A program made the translations under genes and the position numbers. A stretch of DNA of 57,566 bases from JBECKX01 sp964468475 (GTDB lineage: Bacteria; Zixibacteria; MSB-5A5; CAIYYT01). Position 1 is the first letter of the stretch; every line of letters starts with the position of its first letter. The notes beneath the pieces were generated by a model. That model ran no database searches. It had not been told where the DNA came from and saw only the letters and a program-made list of their open reading frames with translations. Positions 40,197-48,628 of the stretch are shown piece after piece. Where the stretch lies: NCBI GenBank assembly GCA_964468475.1, contig CAYXUL010000014.1, positions 1 through 57,566 of the forward strand, written 5' to 3'.

Positions 40197-41105
40197 ATGT
40201 TAACCGGTATTCACTTCCTGCTCTCCTACAAATGCACCTATGAATGCGATCACTGCTTCCTCTATTGCAGCCCCAACGCCGAGGGGACGTTCACTTGCGC
40301 GCAGGTGGAGGCGGTACTTACTGAAGCTGCCAAAATTCCCACTATGGAATGGATCTATTTTGAAGGCGGTGAGCCGTTTCTCTATTATGCGTTGATGTTG
40401 GAGGGATTACGGCTGGCAAAGCAGGCGGGGTTCAAGACCGGTATCGTTACCAATAGTTACTGGGCAACTTCGGACAAGGATGCCGAACTCTGGCTCAGGC
40501 CGATAGCGGAAATCGGTCTGGACGATCTGAGCCTCAGCGATGATGAGTTTCATTATCCCAATCAACAGGAATCTCCGGCCAAATGTGCGGCGCGCGCCGC
40601 TGCCAGGCTGGGAATCGCCGCCGGCTCGATCTGCATCGAGAAACCGGTAGTCCAAAAGCCTGCCGACGGTAAAGGGAAGCCGGTCGTAGGTGGTGGTGCA
40701 CTCTTCAAAGGTCGTGCAGTCGAAAAACTCACCGAGGGTCTTCCTCACTCCCTGCCGGGATGCTTCCGCGAGTGCAAGCATGAAGAACTGGCGCGGCCGG
40801 AACGGGTCCATGTCGATTCGTATGGCAATGCGCAAGTCTGCCAGGGAATCAGTATCGGCAACATCTGGGAAACGCCTTTGTCGCTAATCGATGCTCAATA
40901 TGACGTCTCTACGCACCCGATCTGCGGACCGCTGCAGCGCGGGGGACCAGATTTGCTGGCGAGTACATACGACGTCAGGCTTGACGGCCAGTTCGTGGAT
41001 GAATGCCACTACTGCTTCCTCGTGCGTCGTGCGCTAATTGACAGGTTTCCGCAGTATCTGGCACCGCGGCAGGTGTATGGGTTGGTGGAAGAACCTGTGT
41101 TCTAA
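40197..41105 (+). CDS. Radical SAM protein with C-terminal SPASM-like cysteines
   Basis: 302 residues. The CxxxCxxC motif for the SAM-binding 4Fe-4S cluster is Cys13, Cys17, Cys20 (YKCTYECDHCFLYC, with an extra Cys24), and GGEP (57-60) binds the SAM amino group. Additional cysteines in PGCFRECKHE, AQVCQG, HPICG and DECHYCFLVRR suggest one or two auxiliary clusters, as in SPASM/twitch enzymes that modify peptides or proteins. There is no recognisable precursor peptide, transporter or partner next to it, so the substrate is unknown. It appears to be transcribed alone. Confidence 0.88.
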   Translation: MLTGIHFLLSYKCTYECDHCFLYCSPNAEGTFTCAQVEAVLTEAAKIPTMEWIYFEGGEPFLYYALMLEGLRLAKQAGFKTGIVTNSYWATSDKDAELWLRPIAEIGLDDLSLSDDEFHYPNQQESPAKCAARAAARLGIAAGSICIEKPVVQKPADGKGKPVVGGGALFKGRAVEKLTEGLPHSLPGCFRECKHEELARPERVHVDSYGNAQVCQGISIGNIWETPLSLIDAQYDVSTHPICGPLQRGGPDLLASTYDVRLDGQFVDECHYCFLVRRALIDRFPQYLAPRQVYGLVEEPVF

Positions 41106-41154
41106 GGGTGAATTCAAAGCGGTAACATTGTTCACAGGCTTCTGAAAATGGGAA

Positions 41155-41183
41155 CCGCCGGCGGGGTTGCCTGCCGCCGGCGG
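41155..41183. terminator. Strong GC hairpin between convergent genes
   Basis: CCGCCGGCGG occurs at 41155-41164 and again at 41174-41183; the word is self-complementary, so the two copies pair in a 10-base stem. It lies between the convergent radical SAM and PDZ genes and could stop transcription from both sides, although no T-tract follows. Confidence 0.45.
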
Positions 41184-41227
41184 CCGTTGGATAATGGGAA
41201 ATAGTTGTCGTTAAAGGCTAACGACCG

Positions 41228-42175
41228 CTACTTTACCTTGGTCTCCAATTCTTTCAATCTCTCAGTCAAATCTTTCAGCTTTTCCTGCAGATCCTTGAGC
41301 TGATTCTGCAGCTCCTCGTTGTTCTGGCTGTAATCGCGGTAATTCCAGTTGTGGAACTGATCCCAGTTGAGATTGGGAATCTGCACATTGGGAATATTGG
41401 GAATGTACGGCTGCTGATTGTTATTCCAGCCGTAGGAGTTAATCTCGTCAACTTCAAGTGCCAATTTTTCGGGCTTGCGGTCACGCATGATCGACAGCTC
41501 TACCTTATCGCCACGATTCTTGTCACGGACGATTGAGGAGACATCACCCGGTCCCTCAACATCCTCGCCATCGATAGCCACGATTACGTCGCCAGCCTTC
41601 AGTCCGGCTTTTTCAGCAGGGGAGTCCTTCAGAACTTCGGTAATCAACGCACCCTTGCCTTCCGGTACCCCGAAGTAGTCGCCGAGGTCACCCGTAAGCG
41701 ACTGCAGCGACACACCGATGCCGGTACGCCGGTAATTATTCTGGAACGCATACGGCGCTGCACGCAAATCAGAGTCGCCGCTGTAATTCGGCTCGCGGCG
41801 CTCACCAACCTCAACTGTAACTGTCTTATTTGAGCCATCACGGTTTACCAGAATATCAACCTTATCACCGACTTTGCTGTCAGATACGAGATCGGTCAGG
41901 TCTTGTGAATCAAGGACATCCTTGCCGTCATACTTCAGGATAATATCACGAGGTTCAAGGCCCGCTTTCTCTGCGGGAGAATCATGCTCAACGCTGCTGA
42001 CCAGCACGCCCTTGGTGGTTTTCAGATCGAACGCCTCGGCCAAATCCTTTGAAACGTCCTGCATATAAACGCCGATCCACGGCTTCTTAGCCGCTTGAGC
42101 CGGCGCCGAGTAGAGGGCAACTGCGAATATTAACAGCAGCGCCCCAGTGATATTCCTCTGCCATCTCGACTGCAT
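41228..42175 (-). CDS. Periplasmic tandem-PDZ protein without protease domain
   Basis: 315 residues. Signal peptide (ITGALLLIFAVALYSAPAQA), PDZ1 at about 32-122 (WIGVYMQDVSKDLAEAFDL, DSPAEKAGLEPRDIILKYDGKDV) and PDZ2 at about 150-240 (GIGVSLQSLTGDLGDYFGV, DSPAEKAGLKAGDVIVAIDGEDV). A Pro/Asn/Gln/Trp-rich linker (243-280) and a charged coiled coil of heptads (ELQNQLKDLQEKLKDLTERLKEL) end the protein. PDZ pairs like this occur in HtrA proteases, but no serine-protease domain is present, so it may be a scaffold or adaptor in the periplasm, perhaps oligomeric through the coiled coil. AGGAG precedes the ATG. Confidence 0.88.
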   Translation of the reverse strand: MQSRWQRNITGALLLIFAVALYSAPAQAAKKPWIGVYMQDVSKDLAEAFDLKTTKGVLVSSVEHDSPAEKAGLEPRDIILKYDGKDVLDSQDLTDLVSDSKVGDKVDILVNRDGSNKTVTVEVGERREPNYSGDSDLRAAPYAFQNNYRRTGIGVSLQSLTGDLGDYFGVPEGKGALITEVLKDSPAEKAGLKAGDVIVAIDGEDVEGPGDVSSIVRDKNRGDKVELSIMRDRKPEKLALEVDEINSYGWNNNQQPYIPNIPNVQIPNLNWDQFHNWNYRDYSQNNEELQNQLKDLQEKLKDLTERLKELETKVK

Positions 42176-42361
42176 TTTTCTTGAGCTCCTTTCGATGCTT
42201 CTGTAGGTAATACGGGAGTTCCGCGGCCGATGTTCCGTCTAAGTTGTTAAGGGGTGTTAAGACGGGGGCGAACTCATCCTGAGCTGTCGTGACGGACACC
42301 ATATATGGCGCCCTTACCTTAGCGAATTGCCCCGTTGCGTCAGGTTCCGTAGAATCCTGAG

Positions 42362-42775
42362 CTACTTGACAATGATCTCCGAGCTGACCTCACACTCCGG
42401 TCGAAATGTCGCCACAACCGAGCAATACTTGTTCTGTGACAGGTCAACGGCGCGTTCTACTTTGGTTTTGTCGAGGCCTTCACCTGAAGCAATGTAGCGA
42501 ATCCTGATCGACTTGAAATAGCGCGGATATTCATCGCGCTGCTCACCCTCCATCTCGATTTCGAGCGATTCAAGCGGCTGGCGCATTTTCTCCAGGATAT
42601 CTACAATATCTATACCCGAGCACACACCCGCAGCCGCGATCAGGTGATCAAGCGGATTGCCATACTGGCCGGTGCCGCCACCTTTCACGCGGGCGTCGAA
42701 ATCGATTTTGACATCGTCAACATTGGTAGCGATGAAGTGCTTGCCACCCTCCCAGTTGATTTTGATCGGTATCAT
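42362..42775 (-). CDS. OsmC/YhfA family protein
   Basis: 137 residues. GGTGQYGNPLDHLIAAAGVCSGIDIVDIL contains the first redox Cys (Cys52) and NKYCSV the second (Cys118), the pair that reduces peroxides in OsmC/Ohr proteins. The wording around them (GxxxxPxxxLLAAxGxCxxxDVVxIL and SxxKYCSVxxT) is that of the YhfA-type subgroup, whose substrate is less clear. It is 33 bases ahead of the next gene's end on the same strand, forming an oxidative/metabolite-damage pair with RidA. Confidence 0.88.
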   Translation of the reverse strand: MIPIKINWEGGKHFIATNVDDVKIDFDARVKGGGTGQYGNPLDHLIAAAGVCSGIDIVDILEKMRQPLESLEIEMEGEQRDEYPRYFKSIRIRYIASGEGLDKTKVERAVDLSQNKYCSVVATFRPECEVSSEIIVK

Positions 42776-42808
42776 GCCGATGATCCTCCCAAAGATGAAT
42801 TCACTCTG

Positions 42809-43204
42809 CTACTCGTTGGCATAGGCTATCACTTCGATCTCAATCGAAACATCAAGCGGCAGCCTCGCAACCTGCACCGCCGAACGGGCCGGAGGTTCAC
42901 CGCTGAAGTATTCGCTGTAGACTCTGTTCATTTCCTGAAAGTCACCCATGTCCTTCAAAAAGACAGTCGCCTTAACGATGTTTGCCAGGCTTGATCCGGC
43001 AGCAGAGAGCACCGCCTCGATATTCTTGAAAACCTGGTGGGTTTGTGCCGCGATTCCGCCTTCTTTGATCCGCCCGGTAGTGGGCTCGATCGGCACCTGG
43101 CCGGAGCAAAAGATCAGATTCGCGCAGTTCTTGTAAACAATCGCCTGTGAATAGGGCCCCACTGCCTTGGGGGCTTCGCTGGTTGAGATAGCTTGCTTGG
43201 ACAT
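42809..43204 (-). CDS. ridA: RidA family reactive-intermediate deaminase
   Basis: 131 residues. SEAPKAVGPYSQAIVY at the N-terminus, IFCSGQVPIEPTTGRI, QTHQVFKNIEAVLSAAGSSLANIVKATVFL, FQEMNRVYSEYF and PARSAVQVARLPLDVSIEIEVIA are the full RidA pattern, including the Arg that binds the carboxylate. It hydrolyses enamine/imine intermediates from PLP enzymes to ketoacids and ammonia. ATG 43204 has an AAAGGA site; an in-frame upstream start at 43219 is less likely. Confidence 0.93.
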   Translation of the reverse strand: MSKQAISTSEAPKAVGPYSQAIVYKNCANLIFCSGQVPIEPTTGRIKEGGIAAQTHQVFKNIEAVLSAAGSSLANIVKATVFLKDMGDFQEMNRVYSEYFSGEPPARSAVQVARLPLDVSIEIEVIAYANE

Positions 43205-43328
43205 CTGTATTCCTTTCATCAGCTAGTGCTTTGCCATTAAACGGAGAATATAGATGCCCTGCTGGACTTGGTCAAGCAGCCGTCGGTTATGGTGATAGTC
43301 TATTAGAGGAGAGAATTTTGGGGGGGAG

Positions 43329-44333
43329 CTACAATTTTACCAGATCGGTCTGCGGACCCATCATAATCGTGAACTCGCGCAGCAGCTTTCTGTCGAAAGC
43401 TCCCTTCATGTTGTGCATGATCTTGAGAGCGGGGTAGGTATCAATCGCGGCCTGGTAGACTCGCTCCGTAGTAAGCGCGTCAAAAACATCGGCAATCGCC
43501 ACGATCTTGCTGTAAGGATGCTGGTCTTTTTCGCCGGTTCCCAGCGGATAACCGGAACCATCAAGGCGCTCATGATGCTGCAGAACCGGATAATAGGATT
43601 CTCTTTCGATCAGGTCAGTATCTTTCAGTATTTCGCCACCCCAGCCGGGATGTTTCTTCATGATCTCGAACTCTGAACGGTTAAGCGCCGTGCGTTTCGT
43701 CAGGATTCTTTCCGGAACCTTGCTCTTGCCGACGTCATGAAGCAATGCGCCGGTACCGAGGACCTTGAGCGTGGCCGGATCGGAGATTTGCAGCTGACGC
43801 GCCAGGGCCAGTGAGAAGGTGCAGACATTTACCGAGTGGGTGTAGGTATAGTAGTTGAAGGAGGTGATCTTCATCAGGCTGACAAACGCTTCGCGCCCCT
43901 TGAGGATGTAGGATATGGTATTGTCTACCATCTTTTGCGAGCGTCGGATATTCTCCGGGTACGACGGATTCGACAGCACATCCTTAATCAACGCCTTGGA
44001 TGTCTCATAAAGAATTCCCGCCTTGGTATCTTCCTCAATATTCGGATCGGTCATGATCTCCGGTAGGGCTTCCTCGACATAACGCTGGTAGGCCTGCTTG
44101 GAATCCGACTTAATGAAGATTTGCGAGACGTTGTTCTCGCGGAGCTTGTTCAGCGATTCCTGGGTAAAGGGCAACGCGGCCGAGCGGTAGAGAATCAGCT
44201 CCAGGCCGGTGTGGATATAGAGGTCGAAATGAAGGACCTTGTCCACAAGAAGCGTATCAACCGGTATCTGGAGAAACGCCGGCTGTTGATCCACTTCACG
44301 CTTTTTCTGAAGGTGATCGGAAAGAATAACCAT
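43329..44333 (-). CDS. HD-GYP cyclic-di-GMP phosphodiesterase
   Basis: 334 residues. An N-terminal region of about 130 residues has no recognised domain (similar to the DUF3391-like part of some HD-GYP proteins). It is followed by the HD-GYP core: YTHSVNVCTFSLALARQLQ, LLHDVGKSKVPERIL (HD and the following K), MKKHPGWGGEIL, LQHHERLDGSGYPLG (HHExxDGxGYP) and KIVAIADVFDALTTERVY. All metal ligands and the GYP motif are intact, so it should hydrolyse c-di-GMP. ATG 44333 with AGAGGA is preferred over an in-frame TTG at 44351. Confidence 0.92.
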   Translation of the reverse strand: MVILSDHLQKKREVDQQPAFLQIPVDTLLVDKVLHFDLYIHTGLELILYRSAALPFTQESLNKLRENNVSQIFIKSDSKQAYQRYVEEALPEIMTDPNIEEDTKAGILYETSKALIKDVLSNPSYPENIRRSQKMVDNTISYILKGREAFVSLMKITSFNYYTYTHSVNVCTFSLALARQLQISDPATLKVLGTGALLHDVGKSKVPERILTKRTALNRSEFEIMKKHPGWGGEILKDTDLIERESYYPVLQHHERLDGSGYPLGTGEKDQHPYSKIVAIADVFDALTTERVYQAAIDTYPALKIMHNMKGAFDRKLLREFTIMMGPQTDLVKL

Positions 44334-44374
44334 CACGTCCTCTATCGTCAAATTCAGTGTTCTGCTATAGTCAA

Positions 44375-44407
44375 AACCGGCTCCGCGCGTAGAGCACGGA
44401 ACCGGTT
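44375..44407 (-). terminator. Hairpin terminator after the unknown 206-residue gene
   Basis: AACCGGCTCCG (44375-44385) pairs with CGGAACCGGTT (44397-44407), one mismatch; on the minus strand a GGTTTTG tract ends it. It separates the 206-residue gene from the HD-GYP gene downstream. Confidence 0.5.
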
Positions 44408-44495
44408 CTTACAGAAAGGGAGGGGGCCAAGCTACCTTAAATTAACGAGTTAGGTCACCCGGCTGGAAATGGTAAGGTCAGGCGTACATTTTTGC

Positions 44496-45116
44496 CTATC
44501 TGCCGTAACTCTTCACCAGCATCATTACCGATTGCAGAGAAGTACTGATGTTGGAGAGAGCCTTGCTGTAGCGCTTGAGCAGCTCCGAATACTGCCAACG
44601 CATAGAAAATGCCTTTTCGGGGAACTGGAAGGTATCCAGCAGAATCTTGCGGTGGATCTCGTCGATATAGCGGACAACGTCGAACGGATAGTCGGTCAGG
44701 TCATCTTCGTCTACTTCACCCTTGCTGAGGCGGTCACGATAGGCTTCAACCTTCTCGAGGACGACGGTACCGAAACACCAGGGAGTCATTACGACACCGA
44801 AATTGTTGGCTTCGGTATAGAAATCGTAGAGCGTGCGCAGTAATACTTCGAGCACTTTCTTGCGTGCGGTCAGGTAGGCTCTCAGCTCGATCTGCTGTGG
44901 TGTAAGATCAGCCAGCTTGCCCTTGAGATCCTTGATATCGCCCAGCGCCCGCTGCTCAACGCCCTCCAGGAAACCATAATAATCTTCGAAATAGATTTTA
45001 ACGTTTTCGCTGAGAGTGTATATGAAGTAGCCGCCGTCATCCTGCTTGACGCGTGGTTCGACTGTCTTGGTGAAGCGTTCCGCAGGGAATCCTCGTTTCA
45101 TTTCATTGGCTATCAT
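44496..45116 (-). CDS. Conserved-looking protein of unknown function
   Basis: 206 residues, cytoplasmic, highly charged and helical: IKDLKGKLADLTPQQIELRAYLTARKKVLEVLLRTLYDFY suggests a long helix pair. The strand-rich opening RVKQDDGGYFIYTLSENVKIYFEDYYGFLEG is distinctive. A good AAGGAG site precedes ATG 45116, so the gene is real. I do not recognise the family. It is upstream of, and on the same strand as, the HD-GYP gene but a hairpin lies between them. Confidence 0.7.
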   Translation of the reverse strand: MIANEMKRGFPAERFTKTVEPRVKQDDGGYFIYTLSENVKIYFEDYYGFLEGVEQRALGDIKDLKGKLADLTPQQIELRAYLTARKKVLEVLLRTLYDFYTEANNFGVVMTPWCFGTVVLEKVEAYRDRLSKGEVDEDDLTDYPFDVVRYIDEIHRKILLDTFQFPEKAFSMRWQYSELLKRYSKALSNISTSLQSVMMLVKSYGR

Positions 45117-45691
45117 CGTCAGTCACTCCTTCCCTCTCTGAAGTTGCGAAAGGGTAAAATGCAAGGGGTGTGCCGAGGGTGATTTTCGTGGGCAAATGGA
45201 GCGATGATTGGGGAAGTTCGTTAGGTGTGCGAAGTTATCCCCTGTGCAGCAGTTGAACAGTGCATGAAGGTGATCTAAAAGTGTGACTGCGGTTGCAACT
45301 GTAACGGCTGGTTGTATGCAAACTCGCAACGAGGGGGTGGGTGCGCGGCCCGCTGTGGCGGGCGAGAGTGCGCGCTCCAAAAGCTGCGAGCCTCTATCGC
45401 GCCTTCGGCGCGAGCGGGCGTCATGTATGATGTCACCATAACAAACAATGTATGACGCCCCTACGTCTTCCCACGCAGATTCAATTGCGAGAAACCGCGA
45501 CTTCAGGAGGACAGACTCGCCGAAGGCGCGGGAAGAAAGCACCCTGACGGGTGCAGACTGCGTGATATATTCCCTCCGCATTACCGGTTGACCTCCCCCC
45601 TCCATCTTGGTAGATTCAGCGCCAACACGGAATGTTGGTGCAGCCGGGCTCAACTATGCCTGTTCGCTAACCCCGGCGCCGAGGGAGGGAG
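45117..45691. repeat. Intergenic hairpin island E
   Basis: An open frame covers most of this stretch, but it reads through palindromes and has no ribosome binding site, so I do not call it. Hairpins: GCCCGC/GCGGGC with loop TGTG (45348-45363), TCGCGCC/GGCGCGA with loop TTC (45397-45413), and GGGCGTCAT/ATGACGCCC at 45416-45460 with a 27-base loop and a CTACG tail. A GGGTGTGCC word at about 45165 resembles one arm of the GGGGTGTGT element. The last 100 bases hold the pgsA leader. Confidence 0.65.
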
Positions 45692-46279
45692 TTGAATCTA
45701 CCCAATTCATTGACCATGGTGCGCATCATCCTGGCGCCCGTATTCATGATGTTGTTCATTATCGACAATGTCTGGGCCAAGGTATGGGCGACGGCCGTGT
45801 TTGTAATTGCGGCGCTGACCGACCTGGCAGACGGCTACTACGCCCGTAAATACGGCATCTCCACCAGCTTCGGGAAATTCTTCGATCCCCTCGCCGACAA
45901 AATTCTCACTTCGGTCGCATTCATCGCTTTTGTTACCCTGGGCTACGTGCAGATGTGGATGGTACTGGTAATCATCATTCGCGAATTTTTGATCACCGGT
46001 CTGCGCACGATGGCTGCCTACAAGGGCGCCCTGATTGCACCGACCTGGTGGGCTAAGGTGAAGACCTTCATGCAGATGAGCATGATCGTGCTGATCCTGC
46101 TGGTGATAAACCTGCGCACCTTCCTTCCAGCCGCCGATATGTCAGCCAAGTGGCTGGCTTCCCCGATGGTGGATGAAGCGATATTCTGGCTGATGCTGGT
46201 GACGGTGCTGCTCACCGTAGCGACTGCAATTGACTATCTCGTTAAAAGCTTTTACCTTTTCCGCAATTCGGTGAAATGA
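45692..46279 (+). CDS. pgsA: CDP-diacylglycerol-glycerol-3-phosphate 3-phosphatidyltransferase
   Basis: 195 residues, about five or six helices. The CDP-alcohol phosphatidyltransferase motif is complete: D-x2-DG-x2-AR-x8-G-x3-D-x3-D in DLADGYYARKYGISTSFGKFFDPLADK. The N-terminus NLPNSLTMVRIILAPVFM is that of PgsA. The start is TTG at 45692, supported by GAGGGAGG; an ATG eight codons later would cut the conserved NLPN. It makes phosphatidylglycerol phosphate at the inner membrane, and PgpA encoded next removes the phosphate. Confidence 0.93.
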   Translation: MNLPNSLTMVRIILAPVFMMLFIIDNVWAKVWATAVFVIAALTDLADGYYARKYGISTSFGKFFDPLADKILTSVAFIAFVTLGYVQMWMVLVIIIREFLITGLRTMAAYKGALIAPTWWAKVKTFMQMSMIVLILLVINLRTFLPAADMSAKWLASPMVDEAIFWLMLVTVLLTVATAIDYLVKSFYLFRNSVK

Positions 46280-46322
46280 GAACCGACAACATCGCACTAA
46301 TTGGCAGCAAGGTTCGACCTCT

Positions 46323-46778
46323 ATGAAACGATTCTTGATTAAAACCATCGCCACCGGTCTCGGTAGCGGTCTGGCGCCGATAGTCCCCGGCACCTTTGGC
46401 ACCATCCCGGGAGTGGTCATCGCCTGGTTTCTCTTCCCGCTCGGCTGGCTCTACCAGGTGGTACCGACGATTATCATGCTCGCTGTCGGCGTTTGGGCAG
46501 CCACCCAGGCCGAGAGCTATTTTGGCCACGACGGCAAACCGATTGTGATCGACGAGATCGCCGGCATAATGGTGGGGCTTTGTTTTGTGCCGGTGGTGTG
46601 GCAATACTATGCGCTGGGATTTGTCATTTTTCGCATTCTCGATATCATCAAGCCATTTCCCGCCCGTCAGTGGGAGGATTTGCCGCGCGGTTGGGGCGTG
46701 ATGGGGGATGATTTTGCAGTCGGTGTCTACACGAATCTGTTGCTGCAGATTCTGATATATTTCAAAGTCTGGCTTTAA
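46323..46778 (+). CDS. pgpA: Phosphatidylglycerophosphatase A
   Basis: 151 residues. TGLGSGLAPIVPGTFGTIPGV at the N-terminus, VIDEIAGIMVGL and RILDIIKPFPARQWEDLPRGWGVMGDDFAVGVYTNL carry the Asp residues and the family signature (DxxxAG...KPxPxxxxE...GxGVMxDDxxAG). It converts phosphatidylglycerol phosphate to phosphatidylglycerol, the next step after PgsA and the donor for Lgt. 43 bases separate it from pgsA. Confidence 0.94.
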   Translation: MKRFLIKTIATGLGSGLAPIVPGTFGTIPGVVIAWFLFPLGWLYQVVPTIIMLAVGVWAATQAESYFGHDGKPIVIDEIAGIMVGLCFVPVVWQYYALGFVIFRILDIIKPFPARQWEDLPRGWGVMGDDFAVGVYTNLLLQILIYFKVWL

Positions 46779-46806
46779 CGAATCGGTTTGCTGCGTTTAA
46801 CAATGT

Positions 46807-48051
46807 ATGGCAATCACTGCTGAGATAATTACGATCGGAGAGGAAATCCTCTCCGGCCAGACCCTCGATTCGAACTCCGCTTTCATCGGCCGCAAACTGG
46901 CTGACGCCGGTATCGAAGTGCGCTACAAGGTCTCGGTCGGCGACAAGCACGAAGATATCGTCGAGGCAATCACGATCGCGCGGGAGCGCTCAGCAGTAAC
47001 AATTTGCACGGGTGGACTGGGACCGACACGCGATGACATCACCAAGAACGCCATCTGCGCCGCTTTCGACTGCAAACTCAGCCTGCGCGATGATATTCTC
47101 GACAGGATCAAGAAGCGTTACGAAGAACGTCAGCAGAAAATGCCCGCCTTTGTGCAAAGCATGGCGCTGCAGCCGCTGGGCTCGGAGCTGATCCCGAACA
47201 GCGTCGGCACGGCGCCCGGAATCGTCTTTCAGGAGAAAGATCGCTATTTCGCTTCGGTACCGGGAGTGCCATCGGAAATGCAAGCGATGGTGGTCGATCA
47301 TATCGTTCCCTACCTGATGCGACGCGAGGATCGGCGGCACATTGTGCTTCGCAAGATTCGCACCATAGGTATTTTCGAATCGCATATCGCGGAAGTGCTC
47401 GAAGCAATCGAGCCGGACGGCAAAGATCTGCGGCTGGCGTACCTCCCCAGTTACAAGGGCGTTGATCTGCGGGTGACCTCGCTGGCTGATTCACATGAAG
47501 CGGCCGTAAAGGCGGCTGAGGAACTAACGCAGAAGATTGTTAACCGGCTGAGTGAGCATGTCTACACCATCGGCGATGAATCGATGGCGGAATTGGTGGC
47601 GGGAATGCTCAAGAAAAGAGGCGAGACGCTGGCTACTGCCGAATCGTGCACCGGTGGACTGATCGCCAAAACGATTACCGACATGCCGGGCAGCTCAGAC
47701 TATTTCCTCGGTGGAGCGGTACCTTATTCTAATGAAGCAAAGATGAACCTGCTCAAAGTCGACGAGCAGCTTCTGGTCGATCACGGCGCCGTCAGTGCCG
47801 AGGTTGCCGAAGCACTGGCAACTAACGCGCGGGAAGTATTCGGTGCTGATTATGCAATTTCAACGACAGGCATCGCCGGACCAAGCGGCGGCACTAACGA
47901 AAAGCCGGTGGGGTTGGTTTTCATTGGATACGCCGATAGCGCGGGCTCAACTTCAAGGCGTCTTGACCTGCACGGCACCCGCGAACGTATTCGGGAACGT
48001 TCGGTGCTGGTAGCTCTTGACCTGTTACGTGTCAAGCTGGCGGCAAAGTAG
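46807..48051 (+). CDS. cinA: CinA, competence/damage-inducible protein (NMN deamidase/ADP-ribose pyrophosphatase)
   Basis: 414 residues. The N-terminal MoCF-type domain (about 1-170) starts AEIITIGEEILSGQTLDSNSAFI and includes CTGGLGPTRDDITKNA. The C-terminal CinA domain (about 250-410) contains ATAESCTGGLIAKTITDMPGSSDYFLGG and TTGIAGPSGGT, the nicotinamide-nucleotide amidase core with the catalytic Ser. It recycles pyridine nucleotides. cinA directly before recA is a widespread arrangement; here thpR lies between. Confidence 0.95.
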   Translation: MAITAEIITIGEEILSGQTLDSNSAFIGRKLADAGIEVRYKVSVGDKHEDIVEAITIARERSAVTICTGGLGPTRDDITKNAICAAFDCKLSLRDDILDRIKKRYEERQQKMPAFVQSMALQPLGSELIPNSVGTAPGIVFQEKDRYFASVPGVPSEMQAMVVDHIVPYLMRREDRRHIVLRKIRTIGIFESHIAEVLEAIEPDGKDLRLAYLPSYKGVDLRVTSLADSHEAAVKAAEELTQKIVNRLSEHVYTIGDESMAELVAGMLKKRGETLATAESCTGGLIAKTITDMPGSSDYFLGGAVPYSNEAKMNLLKVDEQLLVDHGAVSAEVAEALATNAREVFGADYAISTTGIAGPSGGTNEKPVGLVFIGYADSAGSTSRRLDLHGTRERIRERSVLVALDLLRVKLAAK

Positions 48052-48076
48052 GTATGGGGATTGGTGAGAATATCAG

Positions 48077-48628
48077 ATGCGTCTCTTCATAGCAGCGGAA
48101 ATTACAACGGAGATTGAAAAGCAGTTGGAGGAATTCCTCGACAGCTTCATGAAATTTCCTGCCAAAGTCAAATGGGTCCAACCATGCAATATGCACCTGA
48201 CCCTGAAATTTCTCGGCGAGACTGACGAGAGTATCGTGGAAGGCATCAAGGCAGCCATCGCGGCAGCAAGCTCTCACTATGGACAGATCAACATTCAGCT
48301 CAAGGGCTGTGGCGCTTTCCCGAACTTACGCGCGCCGCGTGTCTATTGGGTAGGTATCGACGATCCCGGCAAGAAACTCGCGCAGTTGGCGGCACGAATC
48401 GACCAGGAGGTTCATCCGCTTGGCTTCGACAAGGAGAAACGCGCGTTTTCACCTCACCTAACCCTCGGGCGGGTGAAAGATCGCCGTGACCTTGACGCCC
48501 TGAACGAAGCCTTTGGCGCTGCCAGTTTCCCCGCTACGCCATTGTCGATCACTTCAGTTTATCTCATTCAATCACATCTCAAGCCAACAGGCCCGGTCTA
48601 TCAGACGCTGGCGGAATTTGCGCTGTAG
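48077..48628 (+). CDS. thpR: RNA 2',3'-cyclic phosphodiesterase (2H family)
   Basis: 183 residues, starting MRLFIAAEI as usual. The two catalytic HxTx motifs are both HLTL: NMHLTLKFLGETDE (about 40-53) and FSPHLTLGRVK. It opens 2',3'-cyclic phosphates in RNA to 2'-phosphates. RtcA elsewhere in this window makes such cyclic ends, so the two could act on the same RNA pool. It lies 25 bases after cinA. Confidence 0.94.
   Translation: MRLFIAAEITTEIEKQLEEFLDSFMKFPAKVKWVQPCNMHLTLKFLGETDESIVEGIKAAIAAASSHYGQINIQLKGCGAFPNLRAPRVYWVGIDDPGKKLAQLAARIDQEVHPLGFDKEKRAFSPHLTLGRVKDRRDLDALNEAFGAASFPATPLSITSVYLIQSHLKPTGPVYQTLAEFAL

Noticed and set aside
45123..45653. Open frame of 176 residues on the minus strand
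   Set aside because: It reads through several palindromes of island E and has no recognisable domain or start signal.
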